A stretch of 64,000 nucleotides of DNA from Streptomyces griseus (GCA_945884695.1 CAMCYO010000002.1:115669-179668), one strand, 5' to 3'. Shown: positions 36,276 to 44,966, counted from the stretch's first letter. Notes: generated from the sequence alone by a model not told the origin. Numbers and translations: made by a program.

Positions 36276-37469
36276 ATGAGGCGGATTGCACTCTTACTTT
36301 CACTGGCGTTAGTTTTTGGAAGTCCTAGCGCTAGCGCAACATCACTTTCACAGAGTGCAATTCCACGTATCTTCACCTCCCTTGCATTAGCCCCAGAAAT
36401 GGCAGATCCTTCAATAATCCTCATCGATAGGTCAAATGGCGAAGTTGTCTATGAATATAACTCTGAATCAATGCGCAAACCAGCTTCGGTTATGAAAATT
36501 TTATCTGTAGCTGCAGCCCTTGAATATATTGATCCTGAGAAAAGATTTACAACAACTCTTTCACTGGGAGTTAAACCGGGCTCAGTTGTATTCAATGGTG
36601 AACTTGATCCCTGGATTACAACCAGTCGGAAAAGTGCCATCGCAGATCACCGTGCTTGGATCGGATATCTTGCTGGTAAAGCAATTTCAGCAATTAAAGA
36701 GCAGAGCGGAAAACCAGTACAAAAAATTGCAATTAAATACAGTGGGCTCTATGCAGGCGATGTCATCGAACTTCGTAAGTATTTTCGCGCTAAAGGCGTA
36801 ATCACCGGTGCGATTGCTGTACCCGCAGGTGAGATTGCGCAGATAACAGGTGAGGAAATTGTTTCTACTCGATCACCAACGCTTGCAACGATGGTTGGGT
36901 ATGCGTTGATGTGGAGTGATAATTTACTTGCCGAGCGTTTAGCACGGTTGGCCTCGCACTCTGCGGGCAATCCGCTCAATGATGTTGGCGTATCAACTAC
37001 TTTTCACACATTGCTAGATGCATTTGGCATCGAGCACAGTGATTTGCGAGTCCATGATGGAAGTGGCCTTTCAAAGGCTAACCGTGTGACTGCCAAGATG
37101 ATTGGCGATCTACTTATTAAATTACGAAGCGATCCAAAATTCACCGCTCTCTACGACGGATTGCCAGTCGGAGGAGTTTCCGGAACGTTAGTTGATCGAT
37201 TCCTTAAAACCGCGCCGGAGGCAGTTGGTTTAATTCGTGCAAAAACTGGAACCCTCAATGGAACTGTGAGTTTGGCCGGTTACGTCGATTCAACTGATCG
37301 CCAGTATGTTTTTGTTGTAATTGCAGATCAGATTCCGAAAACATACGCTGGAGCGGCAAAAGCCAGAGCCACACTCGATCGCACGCTGGCAAAAATTGCT
37401 TCGCCAATAATCGAGTCTGCACCTGTTCTGCCAATCGAAGATACAACTACAGCAATGAGCGCTGCCTAG
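36276..37469 (+). CDS. dacB: D-alanyl-D-alanine carboxypeptidase/endopeptidase, PBP4 (DacB, S13) family
   Basis: This 397-aa secreted penicillin-binding protein starts with a signal peptide (RRIALLLSLALVFGSPSASA). The three active-site motifs are visible: SVMK (71-74), SDN (about 213) and KTG (about 323). It trims D-Ala from peptidoglycan stem peptides outside the membrane. It is shorter than typical PBP4 (about 450-480), suggesting a reduced accessory domain between motifs. TTG 36273 is an alternative start. The end overlaps the convergent propeller gene by four bases. Confidence 0.87.
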   Translation: MRRIALLLSLALVFGSPSASATSLSQSAIPRIFTSLALAPEMADPSIILIDRSNGEVVYEYNSESMRKPASVMKILSVAAALEYIDPEKRFTTTLSLGVKPGSVVFNGELDPWITTSRKSAIADHRAWIGYLAGKAISAIKEQSGKPVQKIAIKYSGLYAGDVIELRKYFRAKGVITGAIAVPAGEIAQITGEEIVSTRSPTLATMVGYALMWSDNLLAERLARLASHSAGNPLNDVGVSTTFHTLLDAFGIEHSDLRVHDGSGLSKANRVTAKMIGDLLIKLRSDPKFTALYDGLPVGGVSGTLVDRFLKTAPEAVGLIRAKTGTLNGTVSLAGYVDSTDRQYVFVVIADQIPKTYAGAAKARATLDRTLAKIASPIIESAPVLPIEDTTTAMSAA

Positions 37470-38578
37470 CTATTTTCATACACTTTAATTTGGCCTAAAT
37501 AACAAGCCACCCATGTTCTATCGGTTGTTGGTTCGTAGGTAACGCCAATCGGCTGGCTACACGCTTTAACTCTCTGCAGCACCTTCATATCTGATGTGCG
37601 CACCTTAGACATCGTGCCAGATTCAAAGTTCACAACAAAGAGAGCGGTTCCATCAGTTGAGATTGCAAGACTTCTTGCTGCTTTTCCTGTTGTAACAGTT
37701 CCAATCTTCTTATGTTTTACCAAATCGTATGCAGTAACTTTTCCAGAGCTATTAAGCGTTGCATAGAGGATTTTTCCATCAGGTGAAAGAACTAGAGCCC
37801 TTGGATTTAGGCCAACTTGAATAATCTTTTCAGAAAAAGTATCGAGATCAATCTGATGAATGGTTGTTCCACCCATTTGTGCAACGTAAGCGGTCTTCCC
37901 ATCTGGTGAAACAGTGATACCTCTGGGATAAGCACCTATTTTGAGAGTCTTTACGACCTTCTGTGTTTCTACGGAAATGATCCGAAGGTCGTATGAACAC
38001 CAATGAGATATGAGAATGTATTTATTATCTGGGGTTACTTCAACAACTTTAGGAACTACTCCTACTTGATAAATGGCATCTATTGCATAAGTAGCAAGAT
38101 CTATTCGATAGAGAAAACTGCGGTCATAACCAGAGGCTGGGCTACAGGTGTCATGGCCCTCATGGTTAAAGCCTTTCCCATACATTGCATAGTTTGTAAC
38201 ATATAAATATTTTCCATCGGGTGAATACGCACCCTCAACAGGTGCACCTTTATAATTTCCAGAATATTGCTTAAACCCAAATTTTGCGAGTTCAACGCTA
38301 TCTGGAACTGTTGCTAGTAGCTCGTATGTTTTTGCATCATAAAGTGTTATTGAATGGCGATACATCATGTTATGTGCGCTAACAATTCCGTTACCTGATG
38401 CTCGAATGGATTTAGGGGTTATCTGTCCATTGATCGTTTGCACCAAAGACATTCTTGTTGACTCTGATTTTATGGTGGGTGCGATATTTGTTACCACAGC
38501 CGTGTCATCTGCAAGAGCATAAGGAATCACTGCGGTAATTGCAGTGATGAGAATTGCAAGCCGATAGCGGTGAGTCAC
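37466..38578 (-). CDS. secreted YVTN-type beta-propeller protein
   Basis: This is 370 aa from GTG 38578; ATG 38584 is the ORF-track start. It has a signal peptide (RLAILITAITAVIPYALA) and repeated SPDGK-x-x-Y/A-V blades (PDGKYLYVTNY, SPDGKTAYVAQMGG, SPDGKILYATLNSSG, STDGTALFVVNFESG), giving a seven-bladed propeller. Such proteins are extracytoplasmic and mostly of unknown function; some bind ligands or surfaces. TAGAAT sits directly before the ATG and exactly six bases before the GTG, so a leaderless transcript would begin at the GTG. Confidence 0.8.
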   Translation of the reverse strand: MTHRYRLAILITAITAVIPYALADDTAVVTNIAPTIKSESTRMSLVQTINGQITPKSIRASGNGIVSAHNMMYRHSITLYDAKTYELLATVPDSVELAKFGFKQYSGNYKGAPVEGAYSPDGKYLYVTNYAMYGKGFNHEGHDTCSPASGYDRSFLYRIDLATYAIDAIYQVGVVPKVVEVTPDNKYILISHWCSYDLRIISVETQKVVKTLKIGAYPRGITVSPDGKTAYVAQMGGTTIHQIDLDTFSEKIIQVGLNPRALVLSPDGKILYATLNSSGKVTAYDLVKHKKIGTVTTGKAARSLAISTDGTALFVVNFESGTMSKVRTSDMKVLQRVKACSQPIGVTYEPTTDRTWVACYLGQIKVYENS

Positions 38579-38584
38579 CGCCAT

Positions 38585-38590
38585 ATTCTA
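38585..38590 (-). promoter_or_regulatory. candidate -10 of a leaderless promoter (YVTN propeller gene)
   Basis: TAGAAT on the minus strand with a six-base spacer to GTG 38578, the same hexamer and spacing as at the Gfo/Idh gene at 3947. Confidence 0.35.
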
Positions 38591-38595
38591 GATGA

Positions 38596-38777
38596 CTAGT
38601 CGTCATCGCCTTCAAAACCTTCGTCATCTCCACCTGCAAGAGGTGTTTGAATTACTGGAGAGGAAGTTATGGGGCAACAAGTGCGAGGATGCGGGCGCAA
38701 CCTTTAATCTTGCGCACTGGCTTTGGTCCATCGGCCTTGGCCATGTGGAACCATTCAGGCTTTTTTATTGGTGTCAT
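38596..38777 (-). pseudogene. frameshifted small protein with acidic tail
   Basis: From ATG 38777, preceded by GGAAAGGA, the frame gives MTPIKKPEWFHMAKADGPK, then a basic segment and CARILALVAP, and stops at 38667. Directly after, in another frame, the sequence reads ITSSPVIQTPLAGGDDEGFEGDDD and stops at 38596. One extra C in the C4 run of GCCCCA would join the two into a 60-aa protein. The acidic tail is too regular to be chance. It is either an inactivated gene or a homopolymer sequencing error. Function unknown; it lies between ctaB and the propeller gene. Confidence 0.5.
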
Positions 38778-38856
38778 TGCATAATTCCTTTCCATTGAGA
38801 GGAAACTAACTCTTGAGCCTGAGGAGACCCTGTGAATACAACACAGCGTTGCTGAG

Positions 38857-38862
38857 TAATCT
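38857..38862 (+). promoter_or_regulatory. candidate -10 of a leaderless promoter (ctaB)
   Basis: TAATCT ends six bases before the GTG at 38869. No Shine-Dalgarno is visible upstream of that start. Confidence 0.4.
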
Positions 38863-38868
38863 TGCGCA

Positions 38869-39756
38869 GTGAGCACAATTACCAGCTTTGGCGTATTAAT
38901 GCGTGGCTACATCGACCTCATGAAGTTGCGAGTGGTTGAACTTCTTTTGGTTTCCACACTTCCTGCCATGGTGCTTGCAGAAAAAGGACTACCGCCACTT
39001 GGTTTAACAGTTGCAACAATTATTGGCGGAACTTTAGCTGCCGGATCTGCAAATGCTTACAACATGGTTATTGAAAGAGATTTAGATATGTTGATGGCGC
39101 GCACTTCCAAACGCCCACTTGTAACAGGAGTATTAAATAAGAATCAAGCAATGGTCTTTGCCACGCTTCTCGGAGCCATTGCTCTTGTCACCTTTTGGTT
39201 TTTCACAACACCGCTTGCAACACTGCTTTCTTTAATCGCAATTGCTTTCTATGTTCTTGTGTACACATTGGCTCTTAAGCGCAGGACTGCTCAAAATATT
39301 GTGTGGGGTGGCGCTGCAGGTTGTATGCCTGTTTTAATTGGCTGGGCAGCTGTTACTGGCTCTTTATCAACATCGGCAATTGCATTCTTTTTTGTTATAT
39401 TTTTCTGGACGCCTCCACATTTTTGGGCACTAGCTATCAAATATAAAGATGACTATGCCAATGCCGGGATACCAATGTTGCCAGTTGTTGCAACAAAGGC
39501 CGATGTGCATCGCCAAATGTGGTTTCACGCAATTGCAATGATTCTCTCTTCAATCATTCTCATTCAAAGTGCAAAACTACCGACGTGGTCACTGGTATTA
39601 ACAATTATTTTGGGCTTGATATTTGCAAAGCAGATGATGGCACTTCGGGAAGATTCAACTGAATATGCAAAAGTTGCAGGAAAAATATTCCAATGGTCAA
39701 TCAGCTACTTGAGTCTGTATTCCGTACTTCTAGTAGTTGCCCAACTGACCGTTTAA
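38869..39756 (+). CDS. ctaB: haem O synthase (protoheme IX farnesyltransferase)
   Basis: This 295-aa membrane prenyltransferase attaches a farnesyl group to haem b, giving haem O for cytochrome oxidase. It has about nine helices and the first Asp-rich motif NAYNMVIERDLDMLMARTSKRPL (about 63-85, N-x3-D-x3-D), with YTLALKRRTAQNIVWGG and WTPPHFWALAIKYKDDYANAG as the second conserved block. The GTG start fits a leaderless transcript. It is convergent with the sulfhydrylase gene, overlapping its end by four bases. Confidence 0.92.
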   Translation: MSTITSFGVLMRGYIDLMKLRVVELLLVSTLPAMVLAEKGLPPLGLTVATIIGGTLAAGSANAYNMVIERDLDMLMARTSKRPLVTGVLNKNQAMVFATLLGAIALVTFWFFTTPLATLLSLIAIAFYVLVYTLALKRRTAQNIVWGGAAGCMPVLIGWAAVTGSLSTSAIAFFFVIFFWTPPHFWALAIKYKDDYANAGIPMLPVVATKADVHRQMWFHAIAMILSSIILIQSAKLPTWSLVLTIILGLIFAKQMMALREDSTEYAKVAGKIFQWSISYLSLYSVLLVVAQLTV

Positions 39757-40970
39757 AAAGCTTGTTCTAAATCCTTCAACAAATCTGAGGAATGCTCAAG
39801 ACCAACTGACAGACGTAGAACAGAGTCAGTGATACCCGTTTCTGAACGGACTTCTGGGGTTAAACGCCGATGTGTGCTCGATGCAGGGTGGGTAATAAGT
39901 GATTTGCTATCGCCTAAGTTATTTGAAATATCAATAACGCGAAGGGCATTCATAAACTTAAATACGGCGCTTTGGTCGCCTTTAAATTCAATTCCAATCG
40001 TGGATCCGCCACCACTCATCTGCTTTTGAGCAATGTCATAACCTGGGTGAGATTTAAGACCTGGGTAACGCACGCTCTTAATTTCAGGACGAGCTTCAAG
40101 AAATTCAGCAATCTTTTCTGCGCTCTGACTCATGCGCTCTACTCGCATACCGATTGTTTCTAGAGATTTCACCAGTACCCATGCATTAAAAGGACTCAGC
40201 GATGGGCCCGTGTGGCGAACAAATTGGCTTAAATTTTCTTCTAAATATGACTTCTTACCTAAAATCGCACCAGCTAAAACTCGACCTTGACCATCAATAT
40301 GTTTTGTTGCCGAATACATAACAACGTCTGCGCCAAGGGTCAGTGGCTTTTGTAATACAGGAGATGCCATCACGTTATCGACAACAACCGTTGCACCTAC
40401 GTTATGAGCTAAATCGCTCACCATCTTAATGTCAACAATATCGAGCATGGGGTTGCTTGGTGTTTCAATAAAAACAACTTTAGTGGGTTTAGAAAGCGCT
40501 TTTGTCCAACCTTTTAAATTGTTGGACTCGACTAACTCAACGTCAATGCCCCACTTAGGCAAAATCTCCATGAGGACCACATAACACGAACTAAACATTG
40601 CAGCAGAGGCAACAACGCGATCTCCGGCCTTAACCATGCATGCAATGGATGCAAACATCGCTGACATTCCAGATCCTGTACCAACACAAAATTCGGCGCC
40701 TTCAATTGCGGCAAGGCGTTCTTCAAACATCGAAATTGTTGGATTTGCAAAGCGCCCGTAAACAAAGTGATCTAGTTCGTCAGCAAAGGATGCATGCGCT
40801 TGCTCTGCAGTTGAATATGTAAAACCACTATTGAGATAGAGCGCTTCTGAAGTTTCTCCAAAACCTGAACGCGCTAAACCTGCCCGGACTGATTGAGTTT
40901 CTTGATGGAGTTGCCACGATGGATCTGGGCGCTCAGGTAAGGGTTGATATCCCCAGGGGTGTTTACTCAT
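39753..40970 (-). CDS. metZ: O-succinylhomoserine sulfhydrylase / cystathionine gamma-synthase family
   Basis: This is 405 aa from ATG 40970 (MSKHPWGYQPLP); the ORF-track start 41003 would overlap the divergent ABC gene. It is a PLP enzyme of methionine synthesis. Visible features are YGRFANPTISMFEERLA, GTGSGMSAMFAS, VFIETPSNPML, DNVMASPVLQKPL and the PLP lysine in MYSATKHIDGQGR (about 222). Wording of these blocks fits MetZ, which makes homocysteine from an activated homoserine and sulfide; cystathionine gamma-synthase activity cannot be excluded. Confidence 0.83.
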   Translation of the reverse strand: MSKHPWGYQPLPERPDPSWQLHQETQSVRAGLARSGFGETSEALYLNSGFTYSTAEQAHASFADELDHFVYGRFANPTISMFEERLAAIEGAEFCVGTGSGMSAMFASIACMVKAGDRVVASAAMFSSCYVVLMEILPKWGIDVELVESNNLKGWTKALSKPTKVVFIETPSNPMLDIVDIKMVSDLAHNVGATVVVDNVMASPVLQKPLTLGADVVMYSATKHIDGQGRVLAGAILGKKSYLEENLSQFVRHTGPSLSPFNAWVLVKSLETIGMRVERMSQSAEKIAEFLEARPEIKSVRYPGLKSHPGYDIAQKQMSGGGSTIGIEFKGDQSAVFKFMNALRVIDISNNLGDSKSLITHPASSTHRRLTPEVRSETGITDSVLRLSVGLEHSSDLLKDLEQAF

Positions 40971-40976
40971 AGAGAA

Positions 40977-40982
40977 AGTGTA
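40977..40982 (-). promoter_or_regulatory. candidate -10 of a leaderless promoter (metZ)
   Basis: TACACT on the minus strand ends six bases before the ATG at 40970. The divergent ABC gene starts at 40985, leaving only 14 bases between the two start codons, so this -10 is almost the whole gap and the promoters must overlap the coding starts. Confidence 0.4.
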
Positions 40983-40984
40983 AG

Positions 40985-41902
40985 GTGGCGACCGTGACCA
41001 CAATTGCCATTAGCGTCAAGGATTTGAGCAAGAAATACGGAGAACGCACAGCTGTATCCCACGCAAGTTTTGAAGTACCACTGGGCACGGTCTGTGGCTT
41101 TGTTGGGCCAAATGGGTCAGGTAAGACAACCACGATGCGGATGCTTCTTGGTCTCATTACGCCATCTGGTGGAACCGGAACGATTTTGGGTGAAAGTATT
41201 AATCACCCCGAAAGATATCTTCACCGGGTCGGAGCAATGATTGAAGGCCCAGCTTTTTATCCAGCCTTGAGTGGAGCAGAGAATTTAAGACTTCTTGCAA
41301 CACTTGGCGGATATTCCATTGACCAAATACAGATGCTTTTAGATCGCGTTGATCTCGGCGATCGCGCAAATTCAAAATACAAAACGTATTCACTTGGCAT
41401 GAAACAAAGACTTGGTATTGCAGCATCTTTACTACCTAATCCACAGCTACTGATGTTGGACGAACCAACAAATGGCCTCGACCCTGCAGGTATTCAAGAA
41501 ATTCGAGAGCTCTTGCGCTCTCTTGCAAATGATGGAACAACGGTGTTTGTCTCTTCCCACTTACTTTCAGAGATTGAAATGATTAGTGATTCATTGGTGA
41601 TGTTGCGTCAAGGCAAAGTTATTTTTGCCGGCAAGACAAAAGATTTATTGTTACGACAACAGCCGATAATTATTGCAAAATGCAGTAATCCACATGACAA
41701 CGCTAGATTGCTTGAAATTGCAAGAAGCGCCGGCCATAATGGTTCAATTATCGACGGGGCCACACATATATTGGCAGCTGCTGATTGGGCACCAACACTT
41801 AACAAGTTGGCTTTCGAATCTGGGATCACTTTGTCGCAACTTTCACCAGTATTGCCATCCCTTGAAGAGACATTCTTTGAAATGACAGGAGATGACCAAT
41901 GA
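40985..41902 (+). CDS. ABC transporter ATP-binding protein (ABC-2 type exporter)
   Basis: This 305-aa cytoplasmic ATPase has Walker A GPNGSGKTT (about 40-48), signature YSLGMKQRLGIA, Walker B LLMLDEPTNGLDPAG and the H-loop SSHLLSEIE. The GTG start at 40985 is 14 bases from divergent metZ. It overlaps the downstream permease by four bases, forming an ABC-2 type efflux pair like those for drugs, lantibiotics or lipids. The C-terminal 80 residues are the usual DUF4162-like extension. Substrate unknown. Confidence 0.88.
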   Translation: MATVTTIAISVKDLSKKYGERTAVSHASFEVPLGTVCGFVGPNGSGKTTTMRMLLGLITPSGGTGTILGESINHPERYLHRVGAMIEGPAFYPALSGAENLRLLATLGGYSIDQIQMLLDRVDLGDRANSKYKTYSLGMKQRLGIAASLLPNPQLLMLDEPTNGLDPAGIQEIRELLRSLANDGTTVFVSSHLLSEIEMISDSLVMLRQGKVIFAGKTKDLLLRQQPIIIAKCSNPHDNARLLEIARSAGHNGSIIDGATHILAAADWAPTLNKLAFESGITLSQLSPVLPSLEETFFEMTGDDQ

Positions 41903-42690
41903 TTCGTGTCTTCTTCGCCGAATGGCGCAAACTTCGCCGACCAACTTTGTTTTTTGGAACAATGGGCGCGGTTATGGCTGTTACCGCACTTGTTACTTCC
42001 TTGCTCTTTTTATTACTGGATTCACCACGTGGAAATGCTCGAGAAGGGCAAATGATTTCTCGCCAAACTCTTGAACTCGCGCACGGCGTTTCTATTGGGT
42101 TTAGTTCAGCAGCAGGCTTACTTGGCCTAGTTGCACTCTGCGTCTTTGCTGCGCAAACTGCACAGGAGTACACCTATGGAACATTGCGAAATTTATTAGT
42201 TCGTCAACCAAGACGCCTAACACTCCTTTTTGGCAAATTTGTTGCGATGAAGTCTTTTGCTCTGATTACAGTACTTGTTTCGGCCCTCGTTGCAGTGGGT
42301 CTTGCTTTTGCCTTATCAAATAAGGCAAATGTCAGCACTTTGGCATGGAGAACAGGAGACGCAGGGTGGTCTCTTGTCCAAACATTTATCAATGTATTTA
42401 TCTCAGTTGTTGCCTACGGCACAGTTGGAATGATTTTAGGAATTATTTTTAGATCTCCCATTCCTGCGATTTCATTGGGAGTAGCCTGGCTTCTCATCGT
42501 TGAAAATATTATTGCTGCAACAGTGAAGAATTCGGGAAAATGGATGCCAGGACAAGCCATGACAAGTATTGCCTCAGGCGGGGACATTAATTCCTCCTAT
42601 CTTCACGCACTTGCAATTGTCGCAATTTATTTAACTATCGGAACAGTTGTTGTTGCAGTTTTGTTTCGAAAGCGTGATGTTTCAAATTAA
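41899..42690 (+). CDS. ABC-2 type transporter permease
   Basis: This 263-aa membrane protein has about six helices (first near 22-42, others around 70-90, 115-135, 150-175, 180-200, 235-255). The cytoplasmic N-terminus VFFAEWRKLRRPT and the QEYTYGTLRNLLVRQPRRLTLLFGK block (coupling helix region) are typical of ABC-2 permeases. It is translationally coupled to the ATPase. It would form the export channel; substrate unknown. Confidence 0.83.
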   Translation: MIRVFFAEWRKLRRPTLFFGTMGAVMAVTALVTSLLFLLLDSPRGNAREGQMISRQTLELAHGVSIGFSSAAGLLGLVALCVFAAQTAQEYTYGTLRNLLVRQPRRLTLLFGKFVAMKSFALITVLVSALVAVGLAFALSNKANVSTLAWRTGDAGWSLVQTFINVFISVVAYGTVGMILGIIFRSPIPAISLGVAWLLIVENIIAATVKNSGKWMPGQAMTSIASGGDINSSYLHALAIVAIYLTIGTVVVAVLFRKRDVSN

Positions 42691-42714
42691 GACACTTTGC
42701 CCATAAACACCTGA

Positions 42715-42759
42715 TTAATCCCTCGAGCGTTTATTATTAGCGCTTCGAAGGGGGATTAA
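42715..42759 (+). promoter_or_regulatory. hairpin that would sequester the Shine-Dalgarno of the NlpC/P60 gene
   Basis: TTAATCCC-TCGA-GCG (42715-42729) pairs with CGC-T-TCGA-AGG-GGGATTAA (42741-42759), about 15 base pairs with two small bulges and an AT-only-like loop. The strong Shine-Dalgarno AGGGGGA lies in the 3' arm, just before GTG 42762. Translation would need the stem to open. It is not followed by a T-run, so it is a poor terminator. Confidence 0.5.
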
Positions 42760-42761
42760 CT

Positions 42762-43964
42762 GTGAATCGCAGGCGTGAACTATCTATTGCCTTAACCATT
42801 GGGCTTTTGTGCGCATCCACGCCTGCCTTTGCAAAAACACCCAAACCAACCCTTGCCCAAATTGAAGCAGCCAAAAAAGCAGAAACTGCGAAAAAAAAGA
42901 TAGCTGATGCAGCAGCTGAAAAGCTAAAGAAAGCCAATCAAACTTTGCGTGGACTTACTGCAATTGCGGACAATGCTCGAGCAAAATATATTCAAGCGCA
43001 AAATGAATTAGCAGTGGCAACAAGAATTGCAGAAGCTGCAGCACTCCATGCTCGCGAAACAGCAGCAGCAGTTGATGAAGCACATCGTGTTATTGGAAAA
43101 CTTGCAGCCAACGCTTACATTCTCGGCGGTGGATTGGGCGATCTTGAGCCATTATTGAGTTCTAACGGTCCGCAAGACCTTATGGACCAACTTTCAACGC
43201 TGAGCACCATCGGTGCACATAATTCAACCGCGCTCGATAGATTTAAAGCCGCAGAGGCAATAGCACGTGCTGCGAAGAAGCAAGCCGATGACACAAAGGC
43301 TGCCCAAGTTGTGGCAACTCAAAAAGTTGCAGCAGCAAAGAAGGTGGCTGATGATGCCAAAGCTGCACAGCAAGTAGAAGTAAACAAGTTACAAAAAGTT
43401 CAAGATCAATTAATGAAAGAATTGTTGAGTGCCAAGAAAGTTCGCGTAACACTCGAGCAGCAACGTCAATTAGCGTTGCTAGAAGAGGCAAATGCTAATA
43501 AAGCTGCTCAAACTACGGGCCAGAAAAAGGTTTGGCCAGATAAAGGCTTTAAAGGTCGCTCAACTATTCGTTCCACAGAAGCCCAACGCTTGAAAGCCGT
43601 TGCTTATGCAAAGAAGCAAGTCCTAGCGAGAAAGCCATATGTATGGGGTGCACAAGGTCCAAATTCATTTGACTGTTCAGGTCTTGTTTACGCTGCTTAT
43701 TTATATGCAGGTCTTGGATATCCTGAGTGGGGACGTCTGAATGCGGCTCTGTATTCAGTTGCGACCAAACACGTAACTTTTGCCGAACTCCAACCAGGAG
43801 ACCTGCTTTTCTATTCGTTTAACGGCTCCATTAGCTCTATCCATCACATCACAATTTACGCTGGCAACGGCATGATGTGGGAAGCCAACTCAAAGAGCAA
43901 AGGGTTGATTTTCTCCAACATGTACAGCATCAATGGGCTTATGCCATTTGGTGGTCGGGTCTAG
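42762..43964 (+). CDS. secreted NlpC/P60 peptidoglycan endopeptidase with coiled-coil domain
   Basis: This 400-aa protein has a signal peptide (RRELSIALTIGLLCASTPAFA), a long Ala/Lys-rich coiled coil (about 30-245, for example KKVADDAKAAQQVEVNKLQKVQDQL) and a C-terminal NlpC/P60 domain. The catalytic Cys is in FDCSGLVYAAY (Cys305), and the His is in SIHHITIYAG (about 361-362). It is like the RipA/RipC group of actinobacterial cell-separation hydrolases, cutting peptide stems of peptidoglycan. The start is GTG with AGGGGGA, which is buried in a predicted hairpin. Confidence 0.9.
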   Translation: MNRRRELSIALTIGLLCASTPAFAKTPKPTLAQIEAAKKAETAKKKIADAAAEKLKKANQTLRGLTAIADNARAKYIQAQNELAVATRIAEAAALHARETAAAVDEAHRVIGKLAANAYILGGGLGDLEPLLSSNGPQDLMDQLSTLSTIGAHNSTALDRFKAAEAIARAAKKQADDTKAAQVVATQKVAAAKKVADDAKAAQQVEVNKLQKVQDQLMKELLSAKKVRVTLEQQRQLALLEEANANKAAQTTGQKKVWPDKGFKGRSTIRSTEAQRLKAVAYAKKQVLARKPYVWGAQGPNSFDCSGLVYAAYLYAGLGYPEWGRLNAALYSVATKHVTFAELQPGDLLFYSFNGSISSIHHITIYAGNGMMWEANSKSKGLIFSNMYSINGLMPFGGRV

Positions 43965-43967
43965 TCT
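43962..43967 (+). promoter_or_regulatory. candidate -10 of a leaderless promoter (tilS)
   Basis: TAGTCT, overlapping the stop codon of the NlpC/P60 gene, ends six bases before the tilS ATG at 43974. Confidence 0.4.
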
Positions 43968-43973
43968 TTACCT

Positions 43974-44951
43974 ATGGCGCATCCCACCAATAACTCTATG
44001 GTGGCTATTCGCACCGCAGTTCGAACAGAATTAGAAAAATGTTCAGCCGGAGATAAAATTATTGTTGCATCCTCCGGTGGTGCCGATTCGCTTGCTCTAA
44101 GTTTTGCTGTTGCGAAAGATGCCAGCAAATTAGCCCTCCAAATTATTGGAGTGACAGTAGATCACCAATTGCAAGAACAATCGGGGATTCAAGCAAATAA
44201 AGTTATTACACAGTTTAATAATATGGGTATCTCTGACTCCGAGATCGTAAAAGTAAACGTTACCATCACGGATGGAGTTGAAGCATCTGCTCGTCGAGCA
44301 AGGTACGAAGCCCTTGATTTATGTGCAGTAAAATATGGCGCAGCAAAAATTTTCTTAGGTCACACAAGAGATGACCAAGCAGAGAGCGTGCTTTTAGGTT
44401 TAGCTCGCGGTTCAGGAACTCGATCACTATCTGGAATGGCTATGCAGAACGGAATGTATGTCCGCCCTCTGTTAACCATTACACGTGAGCAAACACTTCA
44501 TGCATGCGCCGAAGAAAAATTAGAACCTTGGAGTGATCCTCATAATGTTGATGCTCAATTCAAACGAGTACGTGTTCGTCTCCAAGCACTGCCTGTATTA
44601 GAAGAAACTATTGGTCCAGGCATTAGCGCATCCCTTGCTCGAAGCGCTGGGCTATTGCGAGATGATGCGGATGCCCTCGATGAATGGGCCGATGAGGTAT
44701 TTACCAAATTGGATCCCACATCACTTGATATTGAAGTTATCTCAACACTTCCCAGAGCAGTGCGCACCCGAATCCTCAGGATGGCCGTTTACGCCTCTGG
44801 CGCCCCTATGGGCTCCATTACAGCCGAACAAGTGAGCGTACTTGAGGCGCTGGTCACCTCATGGAGCGGGCAAGGCGAGGTGAGCTTGCCAGGTGGTGTG
44901 AAGGTTCAACGAATTTCGGGCAGACTTTCGCTCTTACAGTCCGATCACTAG
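43974..44951 (+). CDS. tilS: tRNA(Ile)-lysidine synthase
   Basis: This 325-aa N-type ATP pyrophosphatase converts the wobble cytidine of tRNA-Ile(CAU) to lysidine so that it reads AUA. The PP-loop SGGADS is at 34-39, followed by GVTVDHQLQEQS and LGHTRDDQAESVLLGLARGSG, the TilS consensus. It is short, lacking most of the C-terminal domains of E. coli TilS, as is usual in Actinobacteria. It precedes hpt by 15 bases, the conserved tilS-hpt-ftsH order. Confidence 0.92.
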   Translation: MAHPTNNSMVAIRTAVRTELEKCSAGDKIIVASSGGADSLALSFAVAKDASKLALQIIGVTVDHQLQEQSGIQANKVITQFNNMGISDSEIVKVNVTITDGVEASARRARYEALDLCAVKYGAAKIFLGHTRDDQAESVLLGLARGSGTRSLSGMAMQNGMYVRPLLTITREQTLHACAEEKLEPWSDPHNVDAQFKRVRVRLQALPVLEETIGPGISASLARSAGLLRDDADALDEWADEVFTKLDPTSLDIEVISTLPRAVRTRILRMAVYASGAPMGSITAEQVSVLEALVTSWSGQGEVSLPGGVKVQRISGRLSLLQSDH

Positions 44952-44966
44952 GAAGCGCGAGGAACC

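Noticed and set aside
38830-38850. CTGTG-N7-CACAG repeat upstream of ctaB, like a CRP/GlxR site
   Set aside because: The half-site spacing is one base short of the TGTGA-N6-TCACA consensus.
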